In this document: positions 10,453 through 20,828 of the stretch, one piece after another
How positions within the stretch are numbered: the stretch's first letter is position 1
Layout of the letters: each line of letters starts with the position of its first letter
DNA from: Symsagittifera roscoffensis
Taxonomy: Eukaryota > Xenacoelomorpha > Acoela > Convolutidae
Direction: 5' to 3'
Length of the DNA stretch: 64,000 nt
Assembly: GCF_963678635.1 (NCBI RefSeq)
Contig: NC_087065.1
Location: forward strand, 24,137,254-24,201,253
The notes under the pieces: model-generated
What the model saw: only the letters and a program-made list of their open reading frames with translations
Told to the model about the DNA's origin: nothing
Databases searched by the model: none
Position numbers and translations under genes: made by a program

Positions 10453-12342
10453 TCAGTTTCTGTGTCTTGCTATTCTGACGCTGTTGGAAGCAGTCCTCCA
10501 ACACTTCTGCTCTTCTACCCTTTGCTTACAACAAGGTAGGGGATCCACGTTAGATTCTCTGTTCCTGCAGAAGCTGTTGTGGAGACACAACGACACGTTT
10601 CTCTCCAAATCTTCCTTGAACATCTCCTCTTTTTCCTTTCCACTACGTTCACTTGTCCTGGAAATTTTTTTCACTGCGGTGGTCACTGCATTCCGATGAG
10701 TCACGAAAGCTCGCTTGAAAACTCCTGCCCCAATGTCCAGCTGGTACCCACTGTACACTCTGCCGTGCTTCGACATATGCTTTTTGGCATATTCGTACAA
10801 CCAAGCAGTCATGTTGGCTCTAAACCATGGCATCAGTCGTCCTCTTGCCCATATCTTTTTCACTTCCATCGGAATGTTCAGAATCTTGCACATTGTCTCA
10901 AAAAGATCTAAATCTTTTAGACAATCCAATTTCTGCAATTGTTCTCTCGTTGGCGTCTCCTGTCTATTGATATCTCTCACATGAGCTTCCCGCCACCTTA
11001 TCGCCATCATAACTCCCACTATCACTATTGTTATGGGCCGTGATGAGTCTGGTAAACCCATGGAGAGCAGCTCTCCCGAGTACCATATCAACACCAGATT
11101 ACTACGCTCGGGAGACCACCAGGTCTGCAGCAAGCAGTGGCAGGGAAACTCGTCATGTGTCAACATGATGCTCCTCCAATTACGCTTTCCCGAAGCTTCC
11201 AGTAGTGGTTCCACTTCCATCATCACTCGGTGGACTTCGTCATTCTCGTCTACTGTATTGTAATTTGTAACAGTTGATCCTCTCTGTTTCTGTCTCTCAA
11301 AGTAACTGAAGTTCCCACCCACGTATCCCATGAACTTCCTTCCCAGTATCGATTCCAACTCCTCCTTTGTTCTCTCTGGAACTGCTGAGAACATTTTACA
11401 CAGTAACTCGTAAGATTTTTCCGACATTCTTGTTAGTCTCACACACTTTGGCACTGAGAAGGCTTGATCCACGAGCTTTCTCGTACTCTTTACATCCACA
11501 GCTACGAAATGCATCGGGTATCTGCTCTTGCACATTGGAGCTAATGTCGATCCCACCAAATATCGTGCTCCTGATGGTCTACGATAAGTTTCACTGTGTC
11601 GGATGTTCATTTCAGCCTCGATCGCTTCCCTCCGTTTTCCTATGTGCTTTTGCTCAGTTTGCAAAACTCCTGGGAACACTTCTACACTGATGGCTGTCAC
11701 CATCTCATGTCTCTGTTCTAGATTCAATAGTGACTCTAAAGAACCAAACATGCTGTAGAATCCTAGTGCAGTCACTAGATTCACCTCGGTTCCTCCATGG
11801 CAATCTACGATCAGTTCCGTTTCCATCCTTGCTTTCATCACAACGTTCCCAAACAATATCGTCAACTGCTTGTGTTGTCTCTCTTGGGTTTTCACGCAAT
11901 CCAGACTTCTACAAATGTGACCTTTCATTCCACAGACTTCCGCCAGACAGCTACCAGGTTTAACCCAGTCTTCTGGTCCCCAGCCAGGCAACTCCACTTT
12001 GTCTTCCCCGTTGCTCCTAGAGGCTGTTGTCATCACATTATAAATGATGTTCAGGTCACGCAGGTTACAGTCTGCATTTAGTTCCCTCTGCACATCTTGT
12101 GTCGCCCGTAGTATCGAGTCAGCGTTGGGACTAGGACACCATGATGATCTCATCAGTTCCCACACTACCATCAAGCTCGTTCTCAGTAATTCATCTGAGA
12201 ATCCCAACCCAAACTCCACTCGTTTGTCGGATTTTGGCACGGAAGGTGCAGTCACTTTTTCTTCCAAGACTAGTCCCAACTTGGTCTGCGAATTAGTAGC
12301 GCTTTTTATCATTACAATTCTCGACGTCCAGAACCTTAGCAA
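10453..12342 (-). CDS. C-terminal part of giant ORF of nested element (629 aa open frame)
   Basis: The longest open frame in the window. The protein is soluble-looking, with many Glu/Arg/Lys and several Cys (for example CKSRYPMHF and LTHDEFPCHCLLQTWW). I recognise no family. It is one frame off from the fragment upstream, so it is probably the C-terminal part of one long polyprotein starting near 19,315, separated by frameshifts. It ends 870 nt before the downstream LTR. The Lys/Glu-rich C-terminal 80 residues look disordered. An enzyme or structural role cannot be assigned from the sequence alone. Confidence 0.6.
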   Translation of the reverse strand: MLRFWTSRIVMIKSATNSQTKLGLVLEEKVTAPSVPKSDKRVEFGLGFSDELLRTSLMVVWELMRSSWCPSPNADSILRATQDVQRELNADCNLRDLNIIYNVMTTASRSNGEDKVELPGWGPEDWVKPGSCLAEVCGMKGHICRSLDCVKTQERQHKQLTILFGNVVMKARMETELIVDCHGGTEVNLVTALGFYSMFGSLESLLNLEQRHEMVTAISVEVFPGVLQTEQKHIGKRREAIEAEMNIRHSETYRRPSGARYLVGSTLAPMCKSRYPMHFVAVDVKSTRKLVDQAFSVPKCVRLTRMSEKSYELLCKMFSAVPERTKEELESILGRKFMGYVGGNFSYFERQKQRGSTVTNYNTVDENDEVHRVMMEVEPLLEASGKRNWRSIMLTHDEFPCHCLLQTWWSPERSNLVLIWYSGELLSMGLPDSSRPITIVIVGVMMAIRWREAHVRDINRQETPTREQLQKLDCLKDLDLFETMCKILNIPMEVKKIWARGRLMPWFRANMTAWLYEYAKKHMSKHGRVYSGYQLDIGAGVFKRAFVTHRNAVTTAVKKISRTSERSGKEKEEMFKEDLERNVSLCLHNSFCRNRESNVDPLPCCKQRVEEQKCWRTASNSVRIARHRN

Positions 12343-12536
12343 TACTGCTTGCGCGTAATCAAAGAAGCAATCGCGTATGTCTTTGCTCAGGAAAGGGTTG
12401 TACGCTATCCCTATGACTCCGGGACATAGCTGTATGACTTCTTCCTGATTGGTCCACAGTACTCACTGGATTTCGGCAGTGCTCCCATAGATTCGTTGGT
12501 GAGTCTCAGCTCCTTGTTTAAGAATCTCCTGATTTC

Positions 12537-13894
12537 TTATATTTTTCTCATGGGTTCTAGCTCTTCAGGTTCTTTCATATTCACCCTCATTGGCTTGCTT
12601 TGATGCATATCCAGCAGTGCTAGCAATAGTAAGGCTTTTACTCGTTCATCGCCCTCCCTCAGCATCTTGGCACAGGTGTTCGATGCTGGCACTGAAATCT
12701 GCTCTATCATGAATCGAATGAAACAGAGAGCGTCTCTGCGCTTCGCGCACGCTACTGCTGCTCCCTCTTGTGTTATCAGATCCCTCAAGTTTGTCATCAG
12801 GAATACCTTCTCATCTTTTGACCTCTTCCTTTCTTCTGAGTCATATTGCCCGCGAGTCAATCCCATCATGCACCAGGCGAACCTCAGTTGTAATTCGGTT
12901 CTCACGTAAGGTACTGCCATGAGAGCGTGTATTCCCGGCGTAGTCCTCATCTCTTATTCAAAGTACCGCAACACCACTGCTTTCCATGGAAGGCTCACCA
13001 ATTGCTTTATCGTTTCTGCCCGCATCTCAGATGACGCTAGAGTCCCGTACGCTTTCTGCTTGAGGGTGGTGCCTCCTTGCAACATTGTCTCCAGATAACC
13101 TTCCATGGCACTCTTGTCTTCCAGAGTCATTACATATCCTCTAGCCGAGTTTCGGTACTCCAACATCTCCATGTATCCACCGGCGGGTTCATCTATTGAC
13201 ACAGTCTCCGACACTGTCAGTCAGTTATACTCCACTGGTACTAGTTGTCCTGCGACACTTGCTTTTCCGTGGTCCATGGGAGACGGTTTAAAGTCTTTCA
13301 TGGTACTTTCTCCACATTGGCTGAGTATCTCCATTTCCAAGGCTGCTCCAGTCAGAGTGCGGTCACTCCTTTTGGATTTATAACCGGTTGACTTAATCCC
13401 TGCCATGAGAAGTGTGGCACCATCGCGACATCAGTTAACATTCTGTCCGTGCCAGGCAATTGATAATCACCTTGTCCCAAATCCATGACTTCTTCGACTC
13501 GTTTTCTTTTCGCTAAATTGACAGCTCTTATCGATATTTCCGAATCCACCTTCGTCTTTCCTGCTCTCCTCGGTATCACTTTGCTGCCTAATTTCATCTT
13601 CATCTCGTTGATCTAATCAATCACCAGTTTCGATCGCATCGTTCCCTTCCTGGTTCTTGACAAATATACCACCTCTCCTTTATCCTCCTGCGGTGTCATC
13701 TTGATGGGAGAATTCGCTTCACTTTCGTCAGTGGCTGAGTCAATCAACCACTCACTCAATCTCCCTTCACACTCATCAAGTTTGTCAAGGACTTCCCGCA
13801 TCAATGGTCGGTTGAGACCTACTTTCAAAATGGACTGGGTCCCGTAGCTCTGAACTACTGTCCAGACTTCTTCCATGAACGCCACTCTGTCCAA
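12537..13894 (-). pseudogene. Giant ORF of nested element, broken middle part
   Basis: Four consecutive open pieces (13,613-13,894, 13,352-13,603, 12,954-13,214 and 12,537-12,950) read the same direction. They are separated by single stops (about 13,610 and 12,952) and one frameshift (about 13,300). The last piece is helical-looking with a Cys-Ala-Lys-Arg run (VACAKRRDALCFIRFMIEQ). No domain recognised. Their collinearity with no spacing supports decay of one reading frame rather than separate genes. Confidence 0.55.
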
Positions 13895-14209
13895 TCTACA
13901 CCCCGTCCTATTTTCATGGTCTCGGTGATGTACTTACCACTCTTCTTCGGGCAACGTTCCCAAGAAAGGTACTCTGGCAGCGCCTTCTATTCTTCTTCTC
14001 CTCGGTGATTCCATGAGGAGTCTCTGTTTGTTATCTTTTGAATTGCCCGGAGAGCTGCTCTCCGGCAAGTTCCGTTTCAATTCCATAAAGGCTGACGGAG
14101 GTTCCAGTGTCGAAGTGCCTTCGTCTGCTGGCTCAGCCGCTTCCTACGTATCCGCATTGTTCTCAAAGTCACTGAGGAAATTGAAATCCAGGCTGGATAT
14201 TCCTCCTGT

Positions 14210-15168
14210 CTATGCCTTGTCGTCTTCCCTATCAGCTTCATCTATATCTTGTTGCATGGATTCCTCCGTTCGACGGCTTTCTCCCTGCCCATCATCTCCT
14301 TCTGATGTATCTTTTTTCGAGCTTGAGGGTCCTTGCTTTTCAGTCTCGGCCCATTCCGGAAATTTCGGTATGATCAGTATGCCGGCTGATTTATCTTCCA
14401 CTTCTCCATGGACCACTTTGATTTCCTCACAGCCGAAGGGTGCCAGGAAGGTTCTCGTATGCAGCGTTCCTCCTACCGTTAACTCCGGTTTCACACAAGT
14501 CAGGATTAAGGAGGCCTCAGGCAGTTCGGCCCTACCTCTCATCTTCATAGGCGTTAAGTTTAACCCCGCCCATTCCTTATCAAATCCTCCAGGCTTGGGA
14601 GTCGCGGCGTTGCTTATTCGTCTTCTCGTCGTTTGATCCGTGTAGACAAATCGTGTGTACTGTAGCACGGCGGCATTCCTCCCCACAAAGTATGGATCCA
14701 TCGTTTCCACGAATTTCCCCATCCTCCTTTCATTGGTTTCAAACGCTCTTAATCTAGAAGTTTGTACTACGGAGACTGCTCCGAGCCACATCCTTCTTAT
14801 CAGAGGGAATTCAGGGTTTCCTCTGGCAGCTTCTCGTAATCACCCCAGTCTTTTGTCTCTTCTCTCGCCTTGTGGTATGCTGCAGTGAGACGAGGAACTC
14901 TGGTTATTTCACTATTCGTCTTATCATAGGGTCTTAGATTCCAGAGCTTCGGAAATACCTCGATGTGCCCCCTCTCTACTTCTCCCATACGATCACGGTT
15001 GTGATCGTCAAAGTTGATGACTGTAATTTCTGGCTCTGATACTTTCGCAAATAACAGATTTTCGCTCATGAGTTCCCGCAATACGTGCTGCTCACACAAG
15101 TTCAGCGCACTACCGTCCACTGCTGATATGAGGTTCAGGTGCAGCACCGACCTCCTGTACGCTTCCAC
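14210..15168 (-). pseudogene. Giant ORF of nested element, broken central part
   Basis: Two open pieces, 14,800-15,168 and 14,210-14,791, in different frames. The second ends in a Ser/Glu/Gln/Asp-rich stretch (SSSKKDTSEGDDGQGE) that looks like a disordered linker. The first has a hydrophobic/charged pattern without recognised motif. The 315 bases from 13,895 to 14,209 between this and the next piece contain no long open frame. They probably encode more linker, now interrupted. Confidence 0.5.
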
Positions 15169-15789
15169 CTAAACATCAGGGAACGCAAACGTGACTGCTG
15201 GTCCATAAATCACTGTCACAAACTCTGTGGCTCCTTTGATCAACGCTAAGGGATCGGTCCTCATAGCTAAGCTTAGATCAGTTAGTAGGGGCATGCCCCC
15301 AACATGTCGTCGCACGTCCTCCTCCCTTTCGATCGTCTCATCCTCTCCCGTTCCAAAGCGATTTTGCTGCAAGTGATACTGGATAAGAGTGTGTCTCAGA
15401 TCTCTTATCTTATTCCACGAGTCCGTGGCTTTCTTCACGTCGAATTTCCTCATATTCACTCTCATCTGCTCTGGGTAACGTGTCAGTTTCATTAGTCCTC
15501 CCAAGTTTCCATGGGTAATCGCAACCAATTTTAGAAGCCCATCTAACCGCAGGTTCTGAACTCCTTCGGTGAGCAGTATCACCGGTCCCTTCAGGAAGCT
15601 TTCTGCTCCAAACGTCACGAACAAGGTTAGTAGTTCCACAATTGACACTTCCACTACTGCTTGGAGGAATTTCTTTATCAAGTAACGAGAGAGTTTCGGG
15701 TAGACTTTTGCCAAGAAGGACGCGGTCCATACGGCTCCCAACCCTTCCAGCATGCTATCTGTCCGTCCAAAGCCTTCTTCCCCCTTCAC
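15169..15789 (-). pseudogene. Giant ORF of nested element, fragment after the second SGNH-like segment
   Basis: A 206-codon open piece with a hydrophobic helix-rich start (FLAKVYPKLSRYLIKKFLQAV), a segment RDLRHTLIQYHLQQNRFGTGEDE and a C-terminal hydrophobic patch (LIKGATEFVTVIYGP). It is in frame with the downstream piece (a stop at about 15,169) but out of frame with the upstream piece (shift near 15,800). Function unrecognised. One possibility is a structural or membrane-associated module, but no signal peptide is seen. Confidence 0.5.
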
Positions 15790-15833
15790 TTTCTGGGTCC
15801 AAAAGGTTTACAGGGTATTTTGGCACATTCTGT

Positions 15834-16817
15834 TCAAAAAGTCTTTTCTTCAGCATTTTCCGCCCGGTTCACCTCCTTTAACAAGTAGGCATGGATCTTC
15901 TGGATCATTACTGGGCCTTGCTCAAAAGCATCCGCACCCAATGCCGCTACTAGAGGAGTTAGATGTAGCCACTGGTTAGCCTCCGGTTTGGTTCTCAAAA
16001 CCATTGCCTCCAAGTGAGCTCTAGTCTCCTGGGAATTTTTCCTTCTCTCCCTTTCTCCTGTCGCTTCCATTCGTCGGAACCATAAGTCGTTCGACATCGC
16101 TAACATCATTCGATGGTCGTCGCCTATTCCCGGTTTCAGTTTGAGCTGTCGACTGAAGTTGGACAGTTCCAACCCCAGCACCTCGTCCAACACTAGCATG
16201 TGTAGTGCATGGTCCTTGAATCCTCTCATTGCGTTCGAGATATCCGACCACACCGCAGGTAGCTCAGCCCTGAGTGGTCTCAGGTTCTCCATCTCTATCA
16301 TGCGATTTGGGGCCGATAAGACTACAACATTATTCCCTTCCGAAAGCAAGGCCACGATCGCATACACAAAGTTCAGTCCATCCGTGAGATGTGCATATCC
16401 CGGAGACAGCGCGAACACTACTCTCGGTGTTATCTTGGTGAAGGACCCCTCCTTCATTGCATCCACCACTTCACCCATTGACTCGAGGATGTCTTTTATT
16501 GCTAGAAATACAGCATTTTCTGCCGTTGTAGGCTCTCTGAGTCTGTTCAGGAGACCTCTACTGTGTAGATGGTCATTGATGCCAGCAAACACGATCGTGA
16601 TTGGGTTCATCTCCGTCTGTCTTTGTACTCCGATAGCCATTGAAACGGATTGCAGTAGGTCCAGATCAACCGCTGCCAACATTATGACGTCCGACCAAAA
16701 CAGAGACTTGGAAGTGTGTACGAACTCTGAATTCGCTACTATCATAATCTTGGCCTCCCTCATTTCTGCCTTGTCGTATGCGGCAAAGATGGTCTCATCT
16801 TTCTTTATCGCTTTCAA
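15834..16817 (-). pseudogene. Second SGNH-hydrolase-like segment of giant ORF
   Basis: A 327-codon piece. IVFAGINDHLHSRG (about residue 74) has the G-x-N-D pattern of SGNH/GDSL hydrolase block III. It is preceded by a strand-like MIVANSEFVHTS and followed by VVFALSPGYAHL and NNVVVLSAPNR, which fit the alternating strands of that fold. SGNH enzymes hydrolyse esters, often of carbohydrate or lipid, with a Ser-His-Asp/Asn set. The block I serine and the block V D-x-x-H are not clear here, so this may be a divergent or non-catalytic domain. It lies directly after the first, clearer SGNH segment. Confidence 0.45.
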
Positions 16818-18348
16818 TCCGCCGACCTTTGGGCATCACCTTCCTGATTCACTTGCTTCGGGTACGTCCTTTCTTTCACATGGCTTGGGGGTGTTTTTAC
16901 CTGTCTGAATATCTTGACATGCTGTGCAATCGGTACCCTCGTCGTCAAGAATCTCCCAGGTCTCTCTTTCCGATTTCCTCCATCGTGATTCAATCTCACG
17001 CCTCGCAATGGTCGTGCGTTCACTAGTCTCATTGTGTCATTAGAGGGTAGTCCCTCTAGGTCAGCAAACCTCAAGGCCGTCGTGGAGCTGAAGTTTATGC
17101 CAGCGGCTTTTAACCAGTCTACGCCTGTTATCGAGTACAGTCCACTGACCAATATCCTCGCTCCATTCAGCATCCTCCTAGCATCCACTGCGAAGCTCGC
17201 CTTCTGAAGGTCCAGTTTCATCAGGTCATCCTTGTACACATGCCAGGGAGAAGGTATGAGCCTCGACCACATCAAAGAGCCTCTATCAGGGCGTCTCTCC
17301 TCTCGACTGATACTTGTCGTCTCCAATCTCGTGTCCGATCTAGAGGTGCTGGTTGTCTCCTCCATCAGGTTGACAGGCGATATTCTTCTCCTAGGGTTAA
17401 TGGTCTTCCTCATTATCGCTTTTCCCAATCGATCTTGAATGTCCGTTCTTTGACCTGGTTCGATAGAGCTCTGCTGTCCATAGTTCGTCACGGCCGGGAC
17501 CGTCCCCAAGCTTGTTTCCAGGTTAGGAGGCACAAAGGTGGTAATCACCGGTTCGTTCGATGCTCCCTCCTCCTTTAGCACTCCTGTGTCAAAGAGTTCT
17601 ACTTCCAACTCATCCAATCGCTCTTGGAAGACTCTGTGCAACCAGGCTTGTCCTTCTATACTATCGAAGTGGATGCCCTCCGTAGTCAGCCTGGCCTGAT
17701 CCATAGCTCTCAATTCATGTTCGTTGTCCATGAGGATCATCCTTCCGGCATTCCGACTTGCGAGATTCCTTAGGATGTTATTCCACCTGACTACTCCTTC
17801 GTTGTGCCTTCTCCCTGTTGCAGTCAAACTCCTCGCATTCATTGGCACAGTGCAAACGGTCAGTACCGCGCAGTTGAACTTCTGCCAGAGAGTGGTAAAC
17901 AAGCAGACCATCATTGATTCCCATAGTGCTTCTTCCTCATCTGAGCTTCTCGAGATGTTGTTCGACCCAACCAGGATCATCACATTGGGGATTCTCCCTG
18001 GGTTCATCAACTCCACCATCTGAAATAACTGGGCTATGGTCGCACCTTGGTGACCCAGGAGGTCCTCAAGTTCGAGAGTACTCTGACTAAGCTATCTCCC
18101 AGTATCAGATGTGATGTCCCCAGCGGTGGTTGCTGCAGGTTCACTGCCGGGTTCCAGGTCGCTCGATTAAAGCAAGCTCTCGGATCTGCCTCCAGAACTC
18201 CTGTGAAGTTATATCCCAACTGATTGTTCTTTTGTACGTCTATTACCCGTGACACTTTCTTCGACGGCATCTTTCGTATCCTCCTTTCTGGGACCTTAGA
18301 GCTCCCCATTAGTGGCGTTGTGTCGCTAACTCCCTGTCTGGTCATCAC
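16814..18348 (-). pseudogene. First SGNH-hydrolase-like segment and linker of giant ORF
   Basis: Two pieces (18,034-18,348 and 16,814-18,019) separated by one frameshift near 18,025. Together they show the SGNH order: HLILGDSLVRVL (block I, Gly-Asp-Ser), NVMILVGSNNISR (block III, G-x-N) and TEGIHFDSIEGQAW (block V region, His). The family hydrolyses esters; related domains occur in some LINE ORF1 proteins and in bdelloid Terminon elements. A Thr/Ser/Arg-rich linker follows, then a globular stretch (ARILVSGLYSITGVDWLK). The block I serine is present, so the intact ancestor was probably an active esterase. Confidence 0.6.
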
Positions 18349-19315
18349 GCTCTGAGAGATCCGTTCTCTACCCGCACGTCGATTGTTCCATAGGGTGCAG
18401 TCACCCCGGAACCTGGCGCATTCTTAATGGCGACTAGTCGTCCAGCTGTCTCTATCAGCTTCCTCGTCGTTTGTTCCACGACTGGGTCACCCAAGGTGTC
18501 ACTCGGGTCCGGGATTGTCACTCGACCTGTTGTTGTCGGGAGTCGCGTTTCCACTGTCTGACTCATCTCTCGAGGCGTCAAGAGCTCCATCGGGGACTGC
18601 CCACGAGGAACACTCCTTGCAGGTATCACCCTCTCCACGGCTGTTGTCAACGCCATCCGCTCTTTGTAATCCCGCCTCAAGCGCTCAATTTCTTCACCCT
18701 GCTTTCTGTTGCAGTCTTCGAACAATCTCATCCACATGTCTCTATCTTCCTCCGTACTGAGCATGGTCTTAGTCATCTCATCCAGCTCCTTTCACGTCCT
18801 TTCCAGCTCGTCTTTCATTCCATCTAGATCTTGCATTGTTCGGTTCGTCAGAACCCCTCGTTCTACTTTCGCCCTCTTTGGTGGCACAGCTGCTCTCAGT
18901 GGTGAACCAGACGAGAGAGCCTCGCTGTTCATCTCGTGATGCATTCTCGTCAGCGCAGGCTTGGGCTTGGAGGGCAAAGGCATTTCACCTGGTTGATAAG
19001 TCATAGAACTTCCCAATCTAGGCTCATTCGCCAAGTCACTCCCTGAGAGAGCCCTGTTTATCCGCCTCATCACTCTCATATTCGGGCGGTCTAGCCCTCC
19101 CCTCTCTCCGTATGCTGCCATCAATAGGACTTCTGTGGGGCGGTCCTCACGGTTTTCATGCCCCAAGATGTTTATCAGGGCGGTCAGCAACATGACTACC
19201 TCTGGGTCCTCCAGAGCGAAGTCCGATCCATTTGCGGACGATAGATCGCATCTACCATCGGTCCTACATATACCTCTACCTGGTCCATCAATTCATCCAA
19301 GTTGAAATTATCCAT
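18345..19315 (-). pseudogene. N-terminal part of giant ORF of nested element
   Basis: A likely start is the ATG at 19,313-19,315 (minus), opening MDNFNLDELMDQVEVYVG, an acidic N-terminus. The frame shifts near 19,200 into the pieces 18,792-19,193 and 18,345-18,776, which are in one frame separated by a stop. The latter contains a coiled-coil-like stretch (RLFEDCNRKQGEEIERLRRD) and a Thr/Pro-rich linker leading to the SGNH segment. No catalytic domain is recognised. Coding sense and order agree with a polyprotein of about 2,950 codons ending at 10,453. Confidence 0.5.
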
Positions 19316-19755
19316 TCTCTTTTCAGGTTTGATTCGATTTGATTCAAAGGTTTGACTCAAGTGAGCAATTAAATGATCAATCAGGATCTAGAAAAGAGGT
19401 CACGAATATCACACTTGTCAGTTTCACCTTAACTTCTCGTTAAAATTGATTTGAAAACAATCAGATAAAATTATTTGGATCCTAAAATTAACTAAAATCA
19501 ATCGGTCTCTAAAATTTTGGAATTCGAGCTAAGATTGGAGAGTCCAAACTTTGCATCTATTCCTAAGATCGTCATTCAGTTGTTCATGGTCACTAACTCC
19601 TTCTTACCCAGGATCTCAATAACATAACACATAACATAACATTAACATAACACAATCACAGACTACACAATTTAGTCGAACACCCTCCTGCACGTCACCT
19701 CAACTCAGCCTATACACAAGTAATATTCTTATGTAAGTATACTTGTATATTAGTA
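19316..19755. other. Non-coding gap in nested element with short A/C/T tandem repeats
   Basis: AT-rich spacer between the macro-like segment and the giant ORF. At 19,617-19,660 it holds short direct repeats of a TAACATAACAC-like unit. The ATG-proximal side (minus sense) might contain the leader of the giant ORF. No gene seen. Confidence 0.5.
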
Positions 19756-20193
19756 TCAGAAAAGATTACGTGTATGAGCGTACAATTCCCGAGGATGCAG
19801 TCGTGCTCTGTTTGGATCGTACACTGGAAGCGAGAGCTCCTTCACGTCCATTCCCACGAGGAAGTCTCTCAACCTCGTCAAGGACAAGACTAGGTTTTCT
19901 GGGTCCACGTGCCGCTTCTCCGTCGCCCTTGTCACCAAGAAGCATAGGTATTTTCCCGGTATCTGTGACGCCGCCGGAGGCAAGGCTGCTACGCTCTCTA
20001 CTCCTGGTCTTTGCTTCCAAAGGAATTCTATGTTTTTATATTCTCTCTTAAAATCTGCCGCTAACGCTGTTCTAAAACTCATGCCTGCTGTGATTGCTAT
20101 CGCACATGTTCTGTTTGTGAGTATGAAATCACTATCTGTTAATATTATGCTACTTGAATATTCGTTTGGTAAGTTAAAATATGACTCAACCAC
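19756..20193 (-). pseudogene. Macro-domain-like segment of nested element
   Basis: A 145-codon piece. TCAIAITAGMSFRTALAADF fits the macro-domain start (strand, then a small-residue loop and helix as in A-x-A-x-x-F). GKYLCFLVTRATEK matches the conserved strand and loop. NLVLSLTRLRDFLVGMDVKE then LSLPVYDP fits the helix and final strand (usually ...I.LPx.G). Macro domains bind ADP-ribose and some remove it from proteins. The usual final Gly-x-Gly loop is not obvious. The C-terminus runs out of frame at about 19,756. It lies just downstream of integrase in gene order. The assignment rests on pattern alone. Confidence 0.5.
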
Positions 20194-20237
20194 CCTCCCT
20201 ATGTCAGTTTTCTTAGGTTGCTCACCTGTTTCGGCTT

Positions 20238-20826
20238 CTAAGTCTCTCTTGTTATTCTTAATTTTTTTATTATCAAGTTTTCAGTGTGGGTAAGTCCTAC
20301 CCCCACTCCCCGGACAAAAATATCCATCGACGTCCCCGTCGATCGCATATCGGATATGAAGTCGAGGTTGGAAGCCGGAATGAGTAGTTGCCCTTCCTGG
20401 GCAGCCCAGGAAGGATCATCTCGTTCGGTTTTCATGTATTTCATGCTTTCACGATCTACATCTTGAATCGTGACACTGGTCTTTTGGGGTCTGATGTCAT
20501 TTCGTTCAGCCACTCCAAGACTCGCAGGTTTGTGAGATCTTGTTCGTAGGTTTCCTGTTGCCCGTCGTCGAATTCTACTTCGGGTTTCGACCGGTCCTCG
20601 ATCCATTCCTGATCGCGGTCATCTACTATGTCGATGTCTTGTGACACTGTTATTCTTTCTAGACCTACCATTTCTTCCACTATCTTTTTCAGATCTCTCC
20701 TGTCTACTAAAAAGTCGTCACCGTAAGGGTTATAATTCTGGGTCTTGTCCCGTCGTTCTGTCGAGTATTATCGTGAACAGAAGATCTGGTTCCAAGTTCT
20801 TGGGGACCTCTATTTGTTTGGGATCC
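20238..20826 (-). pseudogene. Post-integrase spacer fragments of nested element
   Basis: Two overlapping frames (20,456-20,680 and 20,238-20,606) encode an acidic stretch (VSQDIDIVDDRDQEW) then LLIPASNLDFISDMRSTG and DIFVRGVGVGLTHTENL. A frameshift near 20,480 separates them. They lie between the integrase stop and the macro-like segment and read in the same direction, so they probably joined the two in one polyprotein. No independent domain recognised. Confidence 0.5.
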
Positions 20827-20828
20827 TG

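Noticed and set aside
10214..18939. Plus-strand open frames through the giant ORF (for example 14,013-14,636 and 16,141-16,908)
   Set aside because: The minus-strand frames carry recognisable SGNH patterns and collinear order; the plus-strand ones are their shadows.
19617..19660. CRISPR-like or satellite array from repeats of TAACATAACAC
   Set aside because: Only a few short imperfect units without spacers; a simple slippage repeat.
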